Assembly: GCF_001561995.1 (NCBI RefSeq)
Contig: NZ_LLWC01000004.1
Coordinates: 55,959-119,958 of the forward strand
Direction of reading: 5' to 3'
Length of the DNA stretch: 64,000 nucleotides
DNA from: Polycladidibacter hongkongensis
GTDB taxonomy: Bacteria > Pseudomonadota > Alphaproteobacteria > Rhizobiales > Stappiaceae
Position 1 is the first letter of the stretch; every line of letters starts with the position of its first letter. Below, one piece after another: positions 34,852 through 43,206 of the stretch. A model generated the notes under the pieces. It saw only the letters and a program-made list of their open reading frames with translations. It made no database searches and was not told the DNA's origin. The position numbers and the translations under genes were made by a program.

Positions 34852-36681
34852 ATGCCTCTAAGTAATTCGCAGGTCTTGCAGTTTTTAAGCTCCGTTCACC
34901 CGTATGATGCACTCGAGCAAGTGAGTGTTTCAGACCTTGCCAAGCGTACTGATTGCCTTTCCTATCAGAGCGGTGAACAAATCTACGCTCTGAATGATGA
35001 GCTAGCAGGGCTTTACCTCATCATTGAGGGGGCTGTGGAGGTCTTTGACGAGAACGGAGCGTTGTTGAGCCGCTTGGGGCCGCGCAACTCGTTTGGCGAA
35101 CGCGGGCTGCTGTTAGATGGCAAAGCGGTCACATCAGCGAAGGCAAGTGCAGCGGTTACGCTTCTGCTCATTCCGGCTGCTGTTTTTGCAGAGCTGGTTC
35201 AAAAACATGAACCAATCACCCGCTTTTTTGATCGAACTTACAAGGCTCCGACGAAAGGTAATGACCTTGCCTCTATCACAATTGATGCACTAATGGCGGC
35301 TAATCCGTTGGTTTGCTCTGGGCAGGAAACTGTCCGGGTTGCGGCGCAGAAAATGCGTGATGCGCGGGTTTCCTCACTATGCGTCACGGACACGGAAGGC
35401 ACATTAACAGGCATTCTTACTCTGCGCGATCTCGCTTTTAAAGTTCTAGCCGAAGACTTGAGCACGCAAACGCCAGTCAATGCGATGATGACGGCAAGGC
35501 CGCTAACGTTAGGTCCCTCTGCGATCGGCTCGGATGTGCTGCACTTGATGATGGAGCAGCGCATTGGCCATGTGCCAATAGTCGAAGGCGGGCGCTTGCT
35601 TGGTATTGTCACGCAAACTGATCTTACACGCTTTCAAGCCGTTAGCTCTGCGGAGTTGGTAAGTCAGATTGCCAAGGCACAAGATGCCGAAGAGATCGCA
35701 CAGGCAACGGCGCGTATTCCGAATGTGCTCGTGCAACTGGTGGCAGGCGGGAGTAGGCATGAAATCGTTACCCGGCTGATTACCGATATCGCTGACGCCA
35801 CCACCCGCCGGCTGCTCGCACTCGCGCATGAAAAGTTGGGGCCAGCGCCAGTGCCCTACCTGTGGCTTGCCTGCGGCTCACAAGGGCGGCGCGAGCAAAC
35901 AGGCGTGAGCGACCAAGACAACTGTCTGTTTTTGCATGATGATGTCAGCAAGGAGCAGCAAGAGGGATACTTCGCCAATTTCGCTGCACTTGTTTGCGAC
36001 GGGCTTAACACAGCGGGTTATGTCTTTTGCCCCGGCGATATGATGGCAACGAACCCGCGTTGGTGCCAGCCATTGAACATATGGAAAAGCTACTTCGAGG
36101 GATGGATCGCCAAACCAGATCCCATGGCACAGATGCTGTCATCGGTAATGTTTGACTTGCGACCTATTGGCGGTGAGGCGGCGCTTTTTGCCGATTTGCA
36201 GGCCCACACCCTCAAGGCGGCAAGTGAAAACTCGATTTTCGTTGCGCATATGACGAGCAATTCGCTTAAACATACACCCCCACTTAGCCTGCTACGCGGT
36301 CTGGCAACTATTCGTTCTGGTGAACACAAAAATACGCTGGATATGAAGCACAACGGCGTTGTGCCAGTGGTTGATTTGGCGCGCATCTACGCGCTGCAAG
36401 GGCAGATTAGCGCGGTAAACACTCGCGCACGGCTAGACGCTGCCCGAGCCAACGGCCAAATGAGCAAATCCGGGGCGGGAGATCTACTAGATGCCTATGA
36501 TCTCATTGCTGAGAGCCGCTTGCAACATCAGGCTTCGCTTGTGCGCCGTGGTATGGCGCCAGACAACTTTCTAGAGCCTTCTACTCTGTCGGATTTCGAG
36601 CGCTCGCACCTGCGCGATGCGTTTGTGGTTGTTAAAACCATGCAATCAGCCGTTGGGCAAGGGCGGGGAATGCTGAGTTAG
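34852..36681 (+). CDS. cNMP-binding/CBS/DUF294 nucleotidyltransferase-like signalling protein
   Basis: 609 residues. Residues 10-120 are a cyclic-nucleotide-binding-like barrel (LNDELAGLYLIIEGAVEVFD, FGERGLLLDG). Residues 140-265 are a CBS pair (VSSLCVTDTEGTLTGILT, RIGHVPIVEGGRLLGIVT). Residues 330-440 are the DUF294 nucleotidyltransferase fold with GSQGRRE (342-348) and Asp354/Asp356. The remainder is the helical DUF294_C domain. The catalytic carboxylates are present, so it may transfer a nucleotidyl group as GlnD-type enzymes do, gated by ligands of the CBS and cNMP modules. Such proteins recur beside ActP-type symporters and DnaQ-type exonucleases. GGGGAGGG precedes the start. Confidence 0.88.
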   Translation: MPLSNSQVLQFLSSVHPYDALEQVSVSDLAKRTDCLSYQSGEQIYALNDELAGLYLIIEGAVEVFDENGALLSRLGPRNSFGERGLLLDGKAVTSAKASAAVTLLLIPAAVFAELVQKHEPITRFFDRTYKAPTKGNDLASITIDALMAANPLVCSGQETVRVAAQKMRDARVSSLCVTDTEGTLTGILTLRDLAFKVLAEDLSTQTPVNAMMTARPLTLGPSAIGSDVLHLMMEQRIGHVPIVEGGRLLGIVTQTDLTRFQAVSSAELVSQIAKAQDAEEIAQATARIPNVLVQLVAGGSRHEIVTRLITDIADATTRRLLALAHEKLGPAPVPYLWLACGSQGRREQTGVSDQDNCLFLHDDVSKEQQEGYFANFAALVCDGLNTAGYVFCPGDMMATNPRWCQPLNIWKSYFEGWIAKPDPMAQMLSSVMFDLRPIGGEAALFADLQAHTLKAASENSIFVAHMTSNSLKHTPPLSLLRGLATIRSGEHKNTLDMKHNGVVPVVDLARIYALQGQISAVNTRARLDAARANGQMSKSGAGDLLDAYDLIAESRLQHQASLVRRGMAPDNFLEPSTLSDFERSHLRDAFVVVKTMQSAVGQGRGMLS

Positions 36682-36736
36682 CGGAATAATCAGGCTTAAC
36701 TGGTTACAAGGCCAGAGAGCCACTTGGGAGAATACG

Positions 36737-37258
36737 ATGTTTGTAGAGTTGATCGCCACTTTTGTTGCAGGCATTGCAGGCGCTGGCGTGGTGTTATTGC
36801 TGAACCATGTGCTCAAAGGGAAGTTGCCCCCCTGGCTGGCGCCCGTTGCTGCGGGGGCAGCAATGTTACTGGCGACGATATCCAGTGAATATGGCTGGTA
36901 TTCGCGTACCGCTGAAAGCCTTCCCGAAGGCATGGTTGTTGCCCAAACTGTTGAGAGCAAAGCCTTCTATCGCCCTTGGACCTACGTAAAGCCCTATGTA
37001 GAGCGCTTTGTTGCTGTCGATGTGGCGACCATGCAGCAGCATCCAGAGCAACCTGAACTGCGTTTGGCGCAGGTTTACTTCTTTGGTCGGCGGTCTCCCA
37101 TTAACAAAATCCCGGTACTTGTGGATTGTGTACAGGGACGGCGCGCAGCGCTGACAGATAACATATCTTTTCGCGATAATGGCGCAATTTCAGGCGCAGA
37201 TTGGGTAACACCTGCCGCTGCCGATCCGATGATTGCAAGTATTTGCAAGGCAGGTTGA
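36737..37258 (+). CDS. Conserved small membrane protein of the symporter/DUF294 cluster
   Basis: 173 residues. Two hydrophobic N-terminal helices (FVELIATFVAGIAGAGVVLL and the run around APVAAGAAMLLATI), then a soluble tail with YGWYSRTAESLPEGM, TYVKPYVERFVAVD and IPVLVDC. I do not recognise a function. It sits between the DUF294 gene and the exonuclease gene, whose ATG overlaps its TGA, so the three are probably cotranscribed. A CTTGGGAG ribosome site supports the start. Confidence 0.75.
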   Translation: MFVELIATFVAGIAGAGVVLLLNHVLKGKLPPWLAPVAAGAAMLLATISSEYGWYSRTAESLPEGMVVAQTVESKAFYRPWTYVKPYVERFVAVDVATMQQHPEQPELRLAQVYFFGRRSPINKIPVLVDCVQGRRAALTDNISFRDNGAISGADWVTPAAADPMIASICKAG

Positions 37259-38670
37259 TGCTCAAAGATCTCGGCCTGCGACTGCGGATATTTCTGATTT
37301 TTTGCGGCGGCGCTGCTGCTGTTGCCGCGGTGATAATTCTATCCATGTATCTGGGACATTCGCGCTTACAAGAAAGCGGCGGAGTTACTGCATTTGTCCT
37401 AGCGGGGTTTCTTTCCTGTCTTGGGCTCTTCGCGATTTCTGCATTTGTCTGGCTGCTGTTTGATGAGAACGTAGCCAAACCAATCCTGCGCCTGTCCGCT
37501 GCAATCCGCACCCGCGTGCATGCAGATGTTGATCGGCCAATTGATCTGTCTGAAGCAAAGTATCTGGGGGATCTGGCTCCAGCCGCTAGCGCAGTGGTTG
37601 GGCGACTGTCACTTGAAAAAACAGGGAGTTCAGGAGCTCAGGCCCGCGCGATTGAACAGTACGCCCGAGAGCGCGAGCAGCTGGCACAGCTGCTTTCCCA
37701 AATTCCCGTTGCCATTGTACTCGTGAGTAAAGCCCACACCATTAGCCTTTATGATGGACAGGCTGCTGATATTCTTGCACAGGTGCACGTGCCGCGCCTT
37801 GGGGCATCCATTTTCGACTACTTCGATAAACAAGATTTTTTAGCTGCCCTTAAAGTGCTCACACCGTTTAGGAACGAGGCTCACCCGATTGTGAAGGCCG
37901 CTGGCGCTGCACTACATTTTCAACTGCAGATTAAGCGATTACCAGAATCGGACGATTTTCTGGTGCTGATAGATAATGCCTCCGCTGACATAGCGCCAGA
38001 AGCGCAAAGACCACTGGTTTTTAATTTTGATATGAGCGAGCAAGCCACTCAAGGGGCTATTTACAATAGTCCATTGGACGAGTTGAGCTTCGTGGTGTTT
38101 GATAGTGAAACAACTGGCCTCATGCTTAATAAGGACGATATTGTGCAAATAGGCGCACTGCGCGTTGTCGGGGGGCGAATTGTACAGGGGGAAGCGTTTG
38201 ACCTGCTGGTTAATCCGGGAAGGCCGATCCCGCCAGCTTCGACGCGAGTACACGGGATCAGGGATGAGGATGTCGTTGGTGCGCCCGATCCGATAAGCGC
38301 TGTGGCGCAGTTTCATCGATTTGCCAAAGACGCGGTCATTGTCGCGCACAATGCGAATTTTGATATGGCTTTTGTGCGCCGCTACGCCAAGCGCTCTGGC
38401 GAGCGTTGGGACCATCCGGTCCTTGATACAGTGCTCCTCTCGGCTGTCGTTTTCGGAACCAATGAGGTGCATACGCTTGATGCGCTATGTGAGCGCCTCG
38501 GCATTAGCATTCCGCTGGAGATGCGCCACACTGCCATTGGTGATGCAAAGGCCACCGCAGAGGCTCTATGCAAGCTCTTGCCGATCTTGAAAGAACGTGG
38601 CTTTGATAGCCTTGAAAAGGTTATCAAGCAAACCCGTAAACACGGCCGCTTACTCAAAGATTTAAACTAG
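37258..38670 (+). CDS. Membrane-anchored DnaQ-type 3'-5' exonuclease with a sensor-like middle region
   Basis: 470 residues. Two transmembrane helices lie within residues 10-67, followed by a HAMP-like stretch (PILRLSAAIRTRVHAD), a helical segment and a PAS-like region (QIPVAIVLVSKAHTISLYD). The C-terminal domain from residue 278 is a DEDDh exonuclease: Asp282 and Glu284 (FDSETTGL), Asp369 (HNANFD), His424 and Asp429 (HTAIGD). The layout resembles a sensor histidine kinase in which the kinase is replaced by an exonuclease. The family is often annotated as DNA polymerase III epsilon, but it lacks the usual polymerase-binding context. The start at 37258 overlaps the preceding stop. Confidence 0.87.
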   Translation: MLKDLGLRLRIFLIFCGGAAAVAAVIILSMYLGHSRLQESGGVTAFVLAGFLSCLGLFAISAFVWLLFDENVAKPILRLSAAIRTRVHADVDRPIDLSEAKYLGDLAPAASAVVGRLSLEKTGSSGAQARAIEQYAREREQLAQLLSQIPVAIVLVSKAHTISLYDGQAADILAQVHVPRLGASIFDYFDKQDFLAALKVLTPFRNEAHPIVKAAGAALHFQLQIKRLPESDDFLVLIDNASADIAPEAQRPLVFNFDMSEQATQGAIYNSPLDELSFVVFDSETTGLMLNKDDIVQIGALRVVGGRIVQGEAFDLLVNPGRPIPPASTRVHGIRDEDVVGAPDPISAVAQFHRFAKDAVIVAHNANFDMAFVRRYAKRSGERWDHPVLDTVLLSAVVFGTNEVHTLDALCERLGISIPLEMRHTAIGDAKATAEALCKLLPILKERGFDSLEKVIKQTRKHGRLLKDLN

Positions 38671-38686
38671 GCGAACCATTTGTAAA

Positions 38687-38711
38687 TGGAGGGTCGCAAG
38701 GCAACCCTCCA
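38687..38711. terminator. Hairpin between converging genes
   Basis: TGGAGGGT, nine bases, ACCCTCCA between the exonuclease stop and the effector stop. No clear T-run follows on either strand, so it is only a possible terminator. Confidence 0.4.
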
Positions 38712-38720
38712 CCTGTAGTC

Positions 38721-40706
38721 TTATGCTTTTACGGCGGCGGAAAGCCCGAGCAAGTCAGCAGAGTTGCGCACGTTGTCGAGGTTCGCCTGAACACGGAAGA
38801 TTCCGCCTTCGCCTACCTTGTACCCGGCTACGCCCGTACATGCTTTCTGAATCGCTTTTCCGCCCATGGTTTCAGTTGAGAGAGTAAGCAGCTCGTTTTG
38901 GGCGGTGGTCCGCTCCCCGTAGATTTTTGGGACGTTTGATTTAATTTCACGCCCTGCATTCATGCTTTCCACTTCCATCAGGCGTGCTTTTACCGCTGCA
39001 TCCAGATAACCGGTCCGGTCTTTACCAGACATGCAGTTGATCGCAGGAACAGCGCCAATCTCATTGGCTATGAGGTTTACCAGCACAGCAACCCCATAAG
39101 CATTGCCAGCAGAGCGCCGCTGCTTTCCGTCAGCAATTGCCTCTGTCAGCTGCTGCCTGTAGCTCATAATGCGCATGCCTTTACCTGTGTCGCCATCTCT
39201 GTTTTGCGCGGCTTCAGCCGCCTTGTCCAGTTTTTCAAGCAGAACTTGATTGTGATTATCAGCCCAATTCCATCCGGTCAGTTTATCGCCGATCCGTTTG
39301 CCGATCTCTCCGGAGAACATGCCCAGCTTGGCAAAGCCGTTGACCCCCATCGAGAACGGGAGAACGTCCAGCTTGATTTTCACGGCTTGAGGACCATTAC
39401 CATCACCTAGGTCGACTTGCACTTCCTTGATACCATCTTGCGGATCCGCTGCCCGCTTCCATGCATCTTGTTGACCAACTTCATAAGTCTTCGCCTTCTT
39501 GGCAGCTGTCAGCAATGATGTTGAAACAATCGTGAGCTCGAATGGCTCATTTGGGTTGTTTTTCAAGTGTTCCTTGATAGCGTCTGCCTTTGTAGCTGCG
39601 GCAGCAGTCACAACCTCTCGCGTACGATTGTCCGCGCCAGCCTTAATCTCCTCTGCAGAACCCTTGAGGCCGAATGGGTGGTTTACACCATGGCGCACAG
39701 CGGCGTAGGACGTATGCGCGCCTTTTAGTTCGCTGGTCCACAGGTTGACAGCATGGTTCGCTTCGCCTGTTGAGATAGAGCTAACTCCCGACAATCCGTC
39801 GTCCTTGTATGACTTCGCAAGGGCACCAAGTTGCGCTGCTGGAGTAGATGTGGCGGTGAAGCTGATTTCAGTTTTCGCAAGACGCCCGGCACCGAGAGCT
39901 TTCTGGCTGTCAACGCTTAAACTCACAGTTTCCGTGGTCACCTGCCAATTCTCAGAGGCTTTATTCAAAGAGGACGTCATCGCCTCTTTCATGCGCCCTT
40001 GGAACTCGCTGGCAAACTGTTTGATTTCGCTCTTGCTTGCCGACGGATGGGCGCGCTTGAACGCTTCAACGGCACCATTCTGCAAGTCTTTGTTCAGCCC
40101 CTTTGACGCCTTCGCAATGCTCTTGATATCGCTTGGATCCGCTTCGATAACACTTGTCAGCTTTGCCAGTGCATCATATGACTTTGCATCATAAGCTCCA
40201 GTAATTTTGTATTTAACTGTTTCTGAGAAGTTGCCTGCCAAATCTTCGATAGCTTGCCTTGCTGCCGGGACCACATGCGTTTCTGCGCGTGCCTGAATAT
40301 TATCAGAGTTTGTCTTCAGGCTGTCATTGCGGCCCATAAACTCATTGACTTTGCCGGTTACATATTCCGTCAGGCTTTTGGTTGGCGCATCCATGTCAGC
40401 TGTCGATTTTTGCGAGAGCTGACTAGACCCCTTGAACAGGCTTTTGAGAAAATCGAGAACGCCACTGCCTTTGCCGCTGCTTTTCGGGGTGTCAATCCTT
40501 GAAGAAAGTGCGCTGGTAGAGGACGTGTCGTTGTCTTTACGCTGGCTTGTCGCAACCAGATTTAGCTGTGAGCCGTTAGCTGTGCGGACCTGACCACTTG
40601 CACTTGTTGCTGAGGACGGTGTGCCTCGCTCTTTGCCTGCGCTCATAATGTCGTTCATTGGGCGATGCTGAATGGGGGCACCTGAATTTATGCGATTATC
40701 AATCAT
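38721..40706 (-). CDS. SopB/IpgD-like inositol phosphate phosphatase, probable type III secretion effector
   Basis: 661 residues. The first 90 are rich in Ser, Thr, Asn and Gln, with no signal peptide or membrane helix, as in type III secretion signals. Residues 100-280 are helical and low in complexity and may be the chaperone-binding and host-target region. The C-terminal half has the SopB/IpgD signatures: AAVRHGVNHPFGL, the FSMGVNGFAKLG block (451-462, compare NFGVN in SopB) and the phosphatase loop CMSGKDRTG with Cys558 and Arg564 (CX5R). SopB and IpgD dephosphorylate phosphoinositides in host cells. AGGA precedes the ATG, and a CesT-like chaperone gene is divergent. Longer than SopB (561), mainly at the N-terminus. 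Confidence 0.85.
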   Translation of the reverse strand: MIDNRINSGAPIQHRPMNDIMSAGKERGTPSSATSASGQVRTANGSQLNLVATSQRKDNDTSSTSALSSRIDTPKSSGKGSGVLDFLKSLFKGSSQLSQKSTADMDAPTKSLTEYVTGKVNEFMGRNDSLKTNSDNIQARAETHVVPAARQAIEDLAGNFSETVKYKITGAYDAKSYDALAKLTSVIEADPSDIKSIAKASKGLNKDLQNGAVEAFKRAHPSASKSEIKQFASEFQGRMKEAMTSSLNKASENWQVTTETVSLSVDSQKALGAGRLAKTEISFTATSTPAAQLGALAKSYKDDGLSGVSSISTGEANHAVNLWTSELKGAHTSYAAVRHGVNHPFGLKGSAEEIKAGADNRTREVVTAAAATKADAIKEHLKNNPNEPFELTIVSTSLLTAAKKAKTYEVGQQDAWKRAADPQDGIKEVQVDLGDGNGPQAVKIKLDVLPFSMGVNGFAKLGMFSGEIGKRIGDKLTGWNWADNHNQVLLEKLDKAAEAAQNRDGDTGKGMRIMSYRQQLTEAIADGKQRRSAGNAYGVAVLVNLIANEIGAVPAINCMSGKDRTGYLDAAVKARLMEVESMNAGREIKSNVPKIYGERTTAQNELLTLSTETMGGKAIQKACTGVAGYKVGEGGIFRVQANLDNVRNSADLLGLSAAVKA

Positions 40707-40779
40707 CTTGTTTCCTATTCTTTTTAGCGTTAGCAGCGCTGCGTTGACTCGTTTTTATGAAGAGCAGCATTGCCAAGTT

Positions 40780-40793
40780 GTGCCCTTTGGCAC
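40780..40793. promoter_or_regulatory. Short palindrome in the effector/chaperone promoter region
   Basis: GTGCC, CTTT, GGCAC lies between the two divergent genes, about 65-75 bases from each start. It is a possible binding site for a shared regulator, but it is short enough to be chance. Confidence 0.25.
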
Positions 40794-40857
40794 GCAAGAT
40801 AAGGATCACGCTCGCTAAGTTGTTCGGTAGGTAATAAAAAGCACTAAGGAGCACCCT

Positions 40858-41295
40858 GTGTCCGATTTTCAGGCATCAGTAAATCAATTCCTCGAAACGA
40901 TTGGCATTGACCAAATCTTGGAGGACGATCCAGATAGCGAGCTGCTGATAGACGTCAACGAGAGTTTTTCGATGCTCTTTAGTTTTGAGCAGGAGAAAGA
41001 AGAGGCAATACTGCGCGTCGTATTTAATGACACGCCAACCGATGCAAAAGTGCTGACTACCTTGCTGGAAAACAGCAACTCAATCTCTATAGCTGGAAAG
41101 ACCTTGTCCTTTGGTATTGAAAGCGCGCTTGCCAGCGCGTATGGGGAAATTCGTGTTCCGGAGGGCGAGTTCGAAGTCAGCCACCTTGAAGCGGCCTTTC
41201 CCATCTTCCTGCAGATAAGCGAATGGTATGACGAGGTTAAAACAGGTGCAGCACCTGAACTGCTGGCGCAAGATCAGGCTCAGATGTGGTGCTAA
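40858..41295 (+). CDS. CesT-like type III secretion chaperone
   Basis: 145 residues, acidic, single domain. The pattern fits class I chaperones (CesT, SigE, IpgE): N-terminal helix SVNQFLETIGI, strand pair LLIDVNESFSMLFSF, AILRVVFND, then FEVSHLEAAFPIFLQISEWYDEV as the dimer helix. The start is a GTG at 40858 with AAGGAG seven bases upstream. It is divergent from the SopB-like gene, the usual pairing of effector and dedicated chaperone. Recognition rests on size, charge, fold pattern and context rather than a firm motif. Confidence 0.7.
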   Translation: MSDFQASVNQFLETIGIDQILEDDPDSELLIDVNESFSMLFSFEQEKEEAILRVVFNDTPTDAKVLTTLLENSNSISIAGKTLSFGIESALASAYGEIRVPEGEFEVSHLEAAFPIFLQISEWYDEVKTGAAPELLAQDQAQMWC

Positions 41296-41317
41296 TCGCT
41301 AAGTGGTAGCGAAAGGA

Positions 41318-41349
41318 ACTGCCGCAGGTGATGCCTGCGGCAGTTTTTT
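41318..41349 (+). terminator. Rho-independent terminator after the chaperone gene
   Basis: ACTGCCGCAGG, loop TGATG, CCTGCGGCAGT followed by a run of six T. The perfect 11-pair stem ends at the stop codon of the converging iolG gene. Confidence 0.88.
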
Positions 41350-42340
41350 ACTCGCTTACGCACTGTGGCAAGCCGGTTTCCAAGGATTTTGCAGCAGCAT
41401 CGGCGAGGCGCTGCGCCTGCAAACCATCATAGATTGAAGGTGAGGGAGGGGTGCCTTCCAAAACGGCTGTGACAAAGTGAACCAACTCGTTGCGATAGGC
41501 AGCCTCATAGCGTTCTAGAAAGAAGTGCTGCGCAGGGGCGCGCCCATAGCCTGCCGAGGTTGCCAGCTCTACAGTGTTTTCCAGCTGATTTTCTGCCTTT
41601 ATCGCGCCCTTCGACCCATGCACCTCAATGCGTTGATCGTAGCCATATGTGGCGCGCCGTGAGTTAGAGATCTGGCAGATTTTACCACTTGCAGTTTTTA
41701 GGGTGATCACTGCGGTGTCGATGTCGCCAGCAACGCCGATTTCTGGATCAACCAAGGCAGACCCTGCTGCGAAGACTTCCACGGGCTCTTCTGCGAGCAG
41801 AAAACGCGCCATGTCGAAGTCATGGACTGTCATATCTCGGAATAGGCCTCCGGAGCTTTTAATATAGCTCACCGGCGGCGGTGAGGGATCCCGTGAGGTG
41901 ATTTGGACCAGTTCCACATGCCCAATAGCGCCTAAGCGTATTTGCTTCTCCACCGCTGCAAAGTTCGGATCAAAGCGGCGGTTAAACGCAGTCAAAAAAG
42001 GCAGTTCCGCGGCTTCAACAAGCGCAACAAGCTCTTCGATGCGCTTTGCAGACATGTCTACCGGCTTTTCGCAGAAAATAGCTTTACCGGCGTTTGCGGC
42101 CTGCTTGATCAAGTCAAAATGGGTGTCTGTTGGCGTACCAATGATCACTGCATCTACATCATCACTCGCCATGATTTGTGAAATGCTGCGCACCTGCGCA
42201 CCCAGTTCACCAGCCAGTTTTTCCGCAGTTTCAGGGAAAGCATCTGCAACGGCGACCGCCTTTGCATTGCTCAGAGACTTAATTGTGCGGGCATGCACTT
42301 GGCCAATTCGCCCGCAGCCCAGAATTGCCAATCTTAGCAT
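41348..42340 (-). CDS. iolG: myo-Inositol 2-dehydrogenase
   Basis: 330 residues of the Gfo/Idh/MocA family. Rossmann motif LAILGCGRIGQVHARTI at the N-terminus, the catalytic lysine in the EKPVD block and DMTVHDFDMARFL in the catalytic domain. IolG oxidises myo-inositol to scyllo-inosose with NAD, the first catabolic step. GGAGG precedes the ATG. Last gene of the minus-strand iol operon; its start overlaps the aldolase gene end. Confidence 0.92.
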   Translation of the reverse strand: MLRLAILGCGRIGQVHARTIKSLSNAKAVAVADAFPETAEKLAGELGAQVRSISQIMASDDVDAVIIGTPTDTHFDLIKQAANAGKAIFCEKPVDMSAKRIEELVALVEAAELPFLTAFNRRFDPNFAAVEKQIRLGAIGHVELVQITSRDPSPPPVSYIKSSGGLFRDMTVHDFDMARFLLAEEPVEVFAAGSALVDPEIGVAGDIDTAVITLKTASGKICQISNSRRATYGYDQRIEVHGSKGAIKAENQLENTVELATSAGYGRAPAQHFFLERYEAAYRNELVHFVTAVLEGTPPSPSIYDGLQAQRLADAAAKSLETGLPQCVSE

Positions 42341-43206
42341 GAACTTGCCTCCTGCTTCCTACAGGTCTTCCGCAAATCAGGTGCACCAAACGCCCGCAGC
42401 ACTTTGCGCGCCGCTTCGAAAACCGGATCATGTGTTTCTTTCAAAATCGAAACACGGTCAAATCGCTCCGCATCCTTCAAGACAGCCTCTCGCAGTGCAG
42501 AGCCAAACGCCATCCGCAATTCGGTACCGATATTGAATTTGCAAATGTTTGAGGTTTTTGCCAGTTCGCTGCGCTGTGCGACGGGTACGCCGGAGCCACC
42601 GTGAATTACCAGCGGAACGCTGGTAAGCGCTTCGATCGCGCGGATGCGCGGCTCATCCAGTCCGCCCTCCTTATCCTGCTGCAAATGAACATTACCAACG
42701 GAAATCGCCATGGCGTCTATTCCGCTTTTGTGAGCAAATTCAGCAGCCTCATTCGGGTCTGTACCGTTGGAGCCTTCGCCGCCAGAATACCCGACAAAGC
42801 CAATTTCGCCCTCGCATGACACACCAGCAAGGTGTGCCATTTCGGCGATTGCTGCGGTTTCCTCGATGTTTTGGGCAAGAGACTTTCGAGAACCATCGAA
42901 CATGACCGAGGTAAACCCACTCTCGATGGCGATGCGGCAGTCCTCATAGGTGTAGCCGTGGTCTAAATGCACCACCACAGGCACACTGACGCTTTCCGCC
43001 AAGTTGCGCATCATAGCGCCGAGCACTGGCAGAGGCGTGTGGGCGCGGCAACTGGGCCCCGCCTGTAATATAACCGGCGCACCTTCGGCCTCAGCAGCCA
43101 TCGCAAATGCACGCATATCTTCCCAGCCAAGGCACACCAGCCCACCGACAGCATAGCCGCCAGCAAGTGCTGGGTCCAAGACGTCTTTTAGTGTCGCCAG
43201 CGTCAT
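42334..43206 (-). CDS. iolJ: Class II aldolase, probable DKGP aldolase (IolJ)
   Basis: 290 residues of the FbaA/GatY/KbaY family: VVVHLDHGYTYEDC (catalytic Asp and zinc His), VMFDGSRKSLAQN, AISVGNVHLQ (zinc His) and VIHGGSGVP (zinc His and phosphate loop), FNIGTELR. In an iol operon it would cleave 2-deoxy-5-keto-gluconate 6-phosphate to malonate semialdehyde and DHAP. The start at 43206 overlaps the iolB stop (ATGA); the open frame further upstream is inside iolB. A role with the KbaZ-family gene 33 kb away cannot be excluded. Confidence 0.88.
   Translation of the reverse strand: MTLATLKDVLDPALAGGYAVGGLVCLGWEDMRAFAMAAEAEGAPVILQAGPSCRAHTPLPVLGAMMRNLAESVSVPVVVHLDHGYTYEDCRIAIESGFTSVMFDGSRKSLAQNIEETAAIAEMAHLAGVSCEGEIGFVGYSGGEGSNGTDPNEAAEFAHKSGIDAMAISVGNVHLQQDKEGGLDEPRIRAIEALTSVPLVIHGGSGVPVAQRSELAKTSNICKFNIGTELRMAFGSALREAVLKDAERFDRVSILKETHDPVFEAARKVLRAFGAPDLRKTCRKQEASSC

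Noticed and set aside
37258..38670. DNA polymerase III epsilon subunit (dnaQ) as the function
   Set aside because: Only the exonuclease domain matches; the membrane helices and sensor-like region do not fit a replisome subunit.
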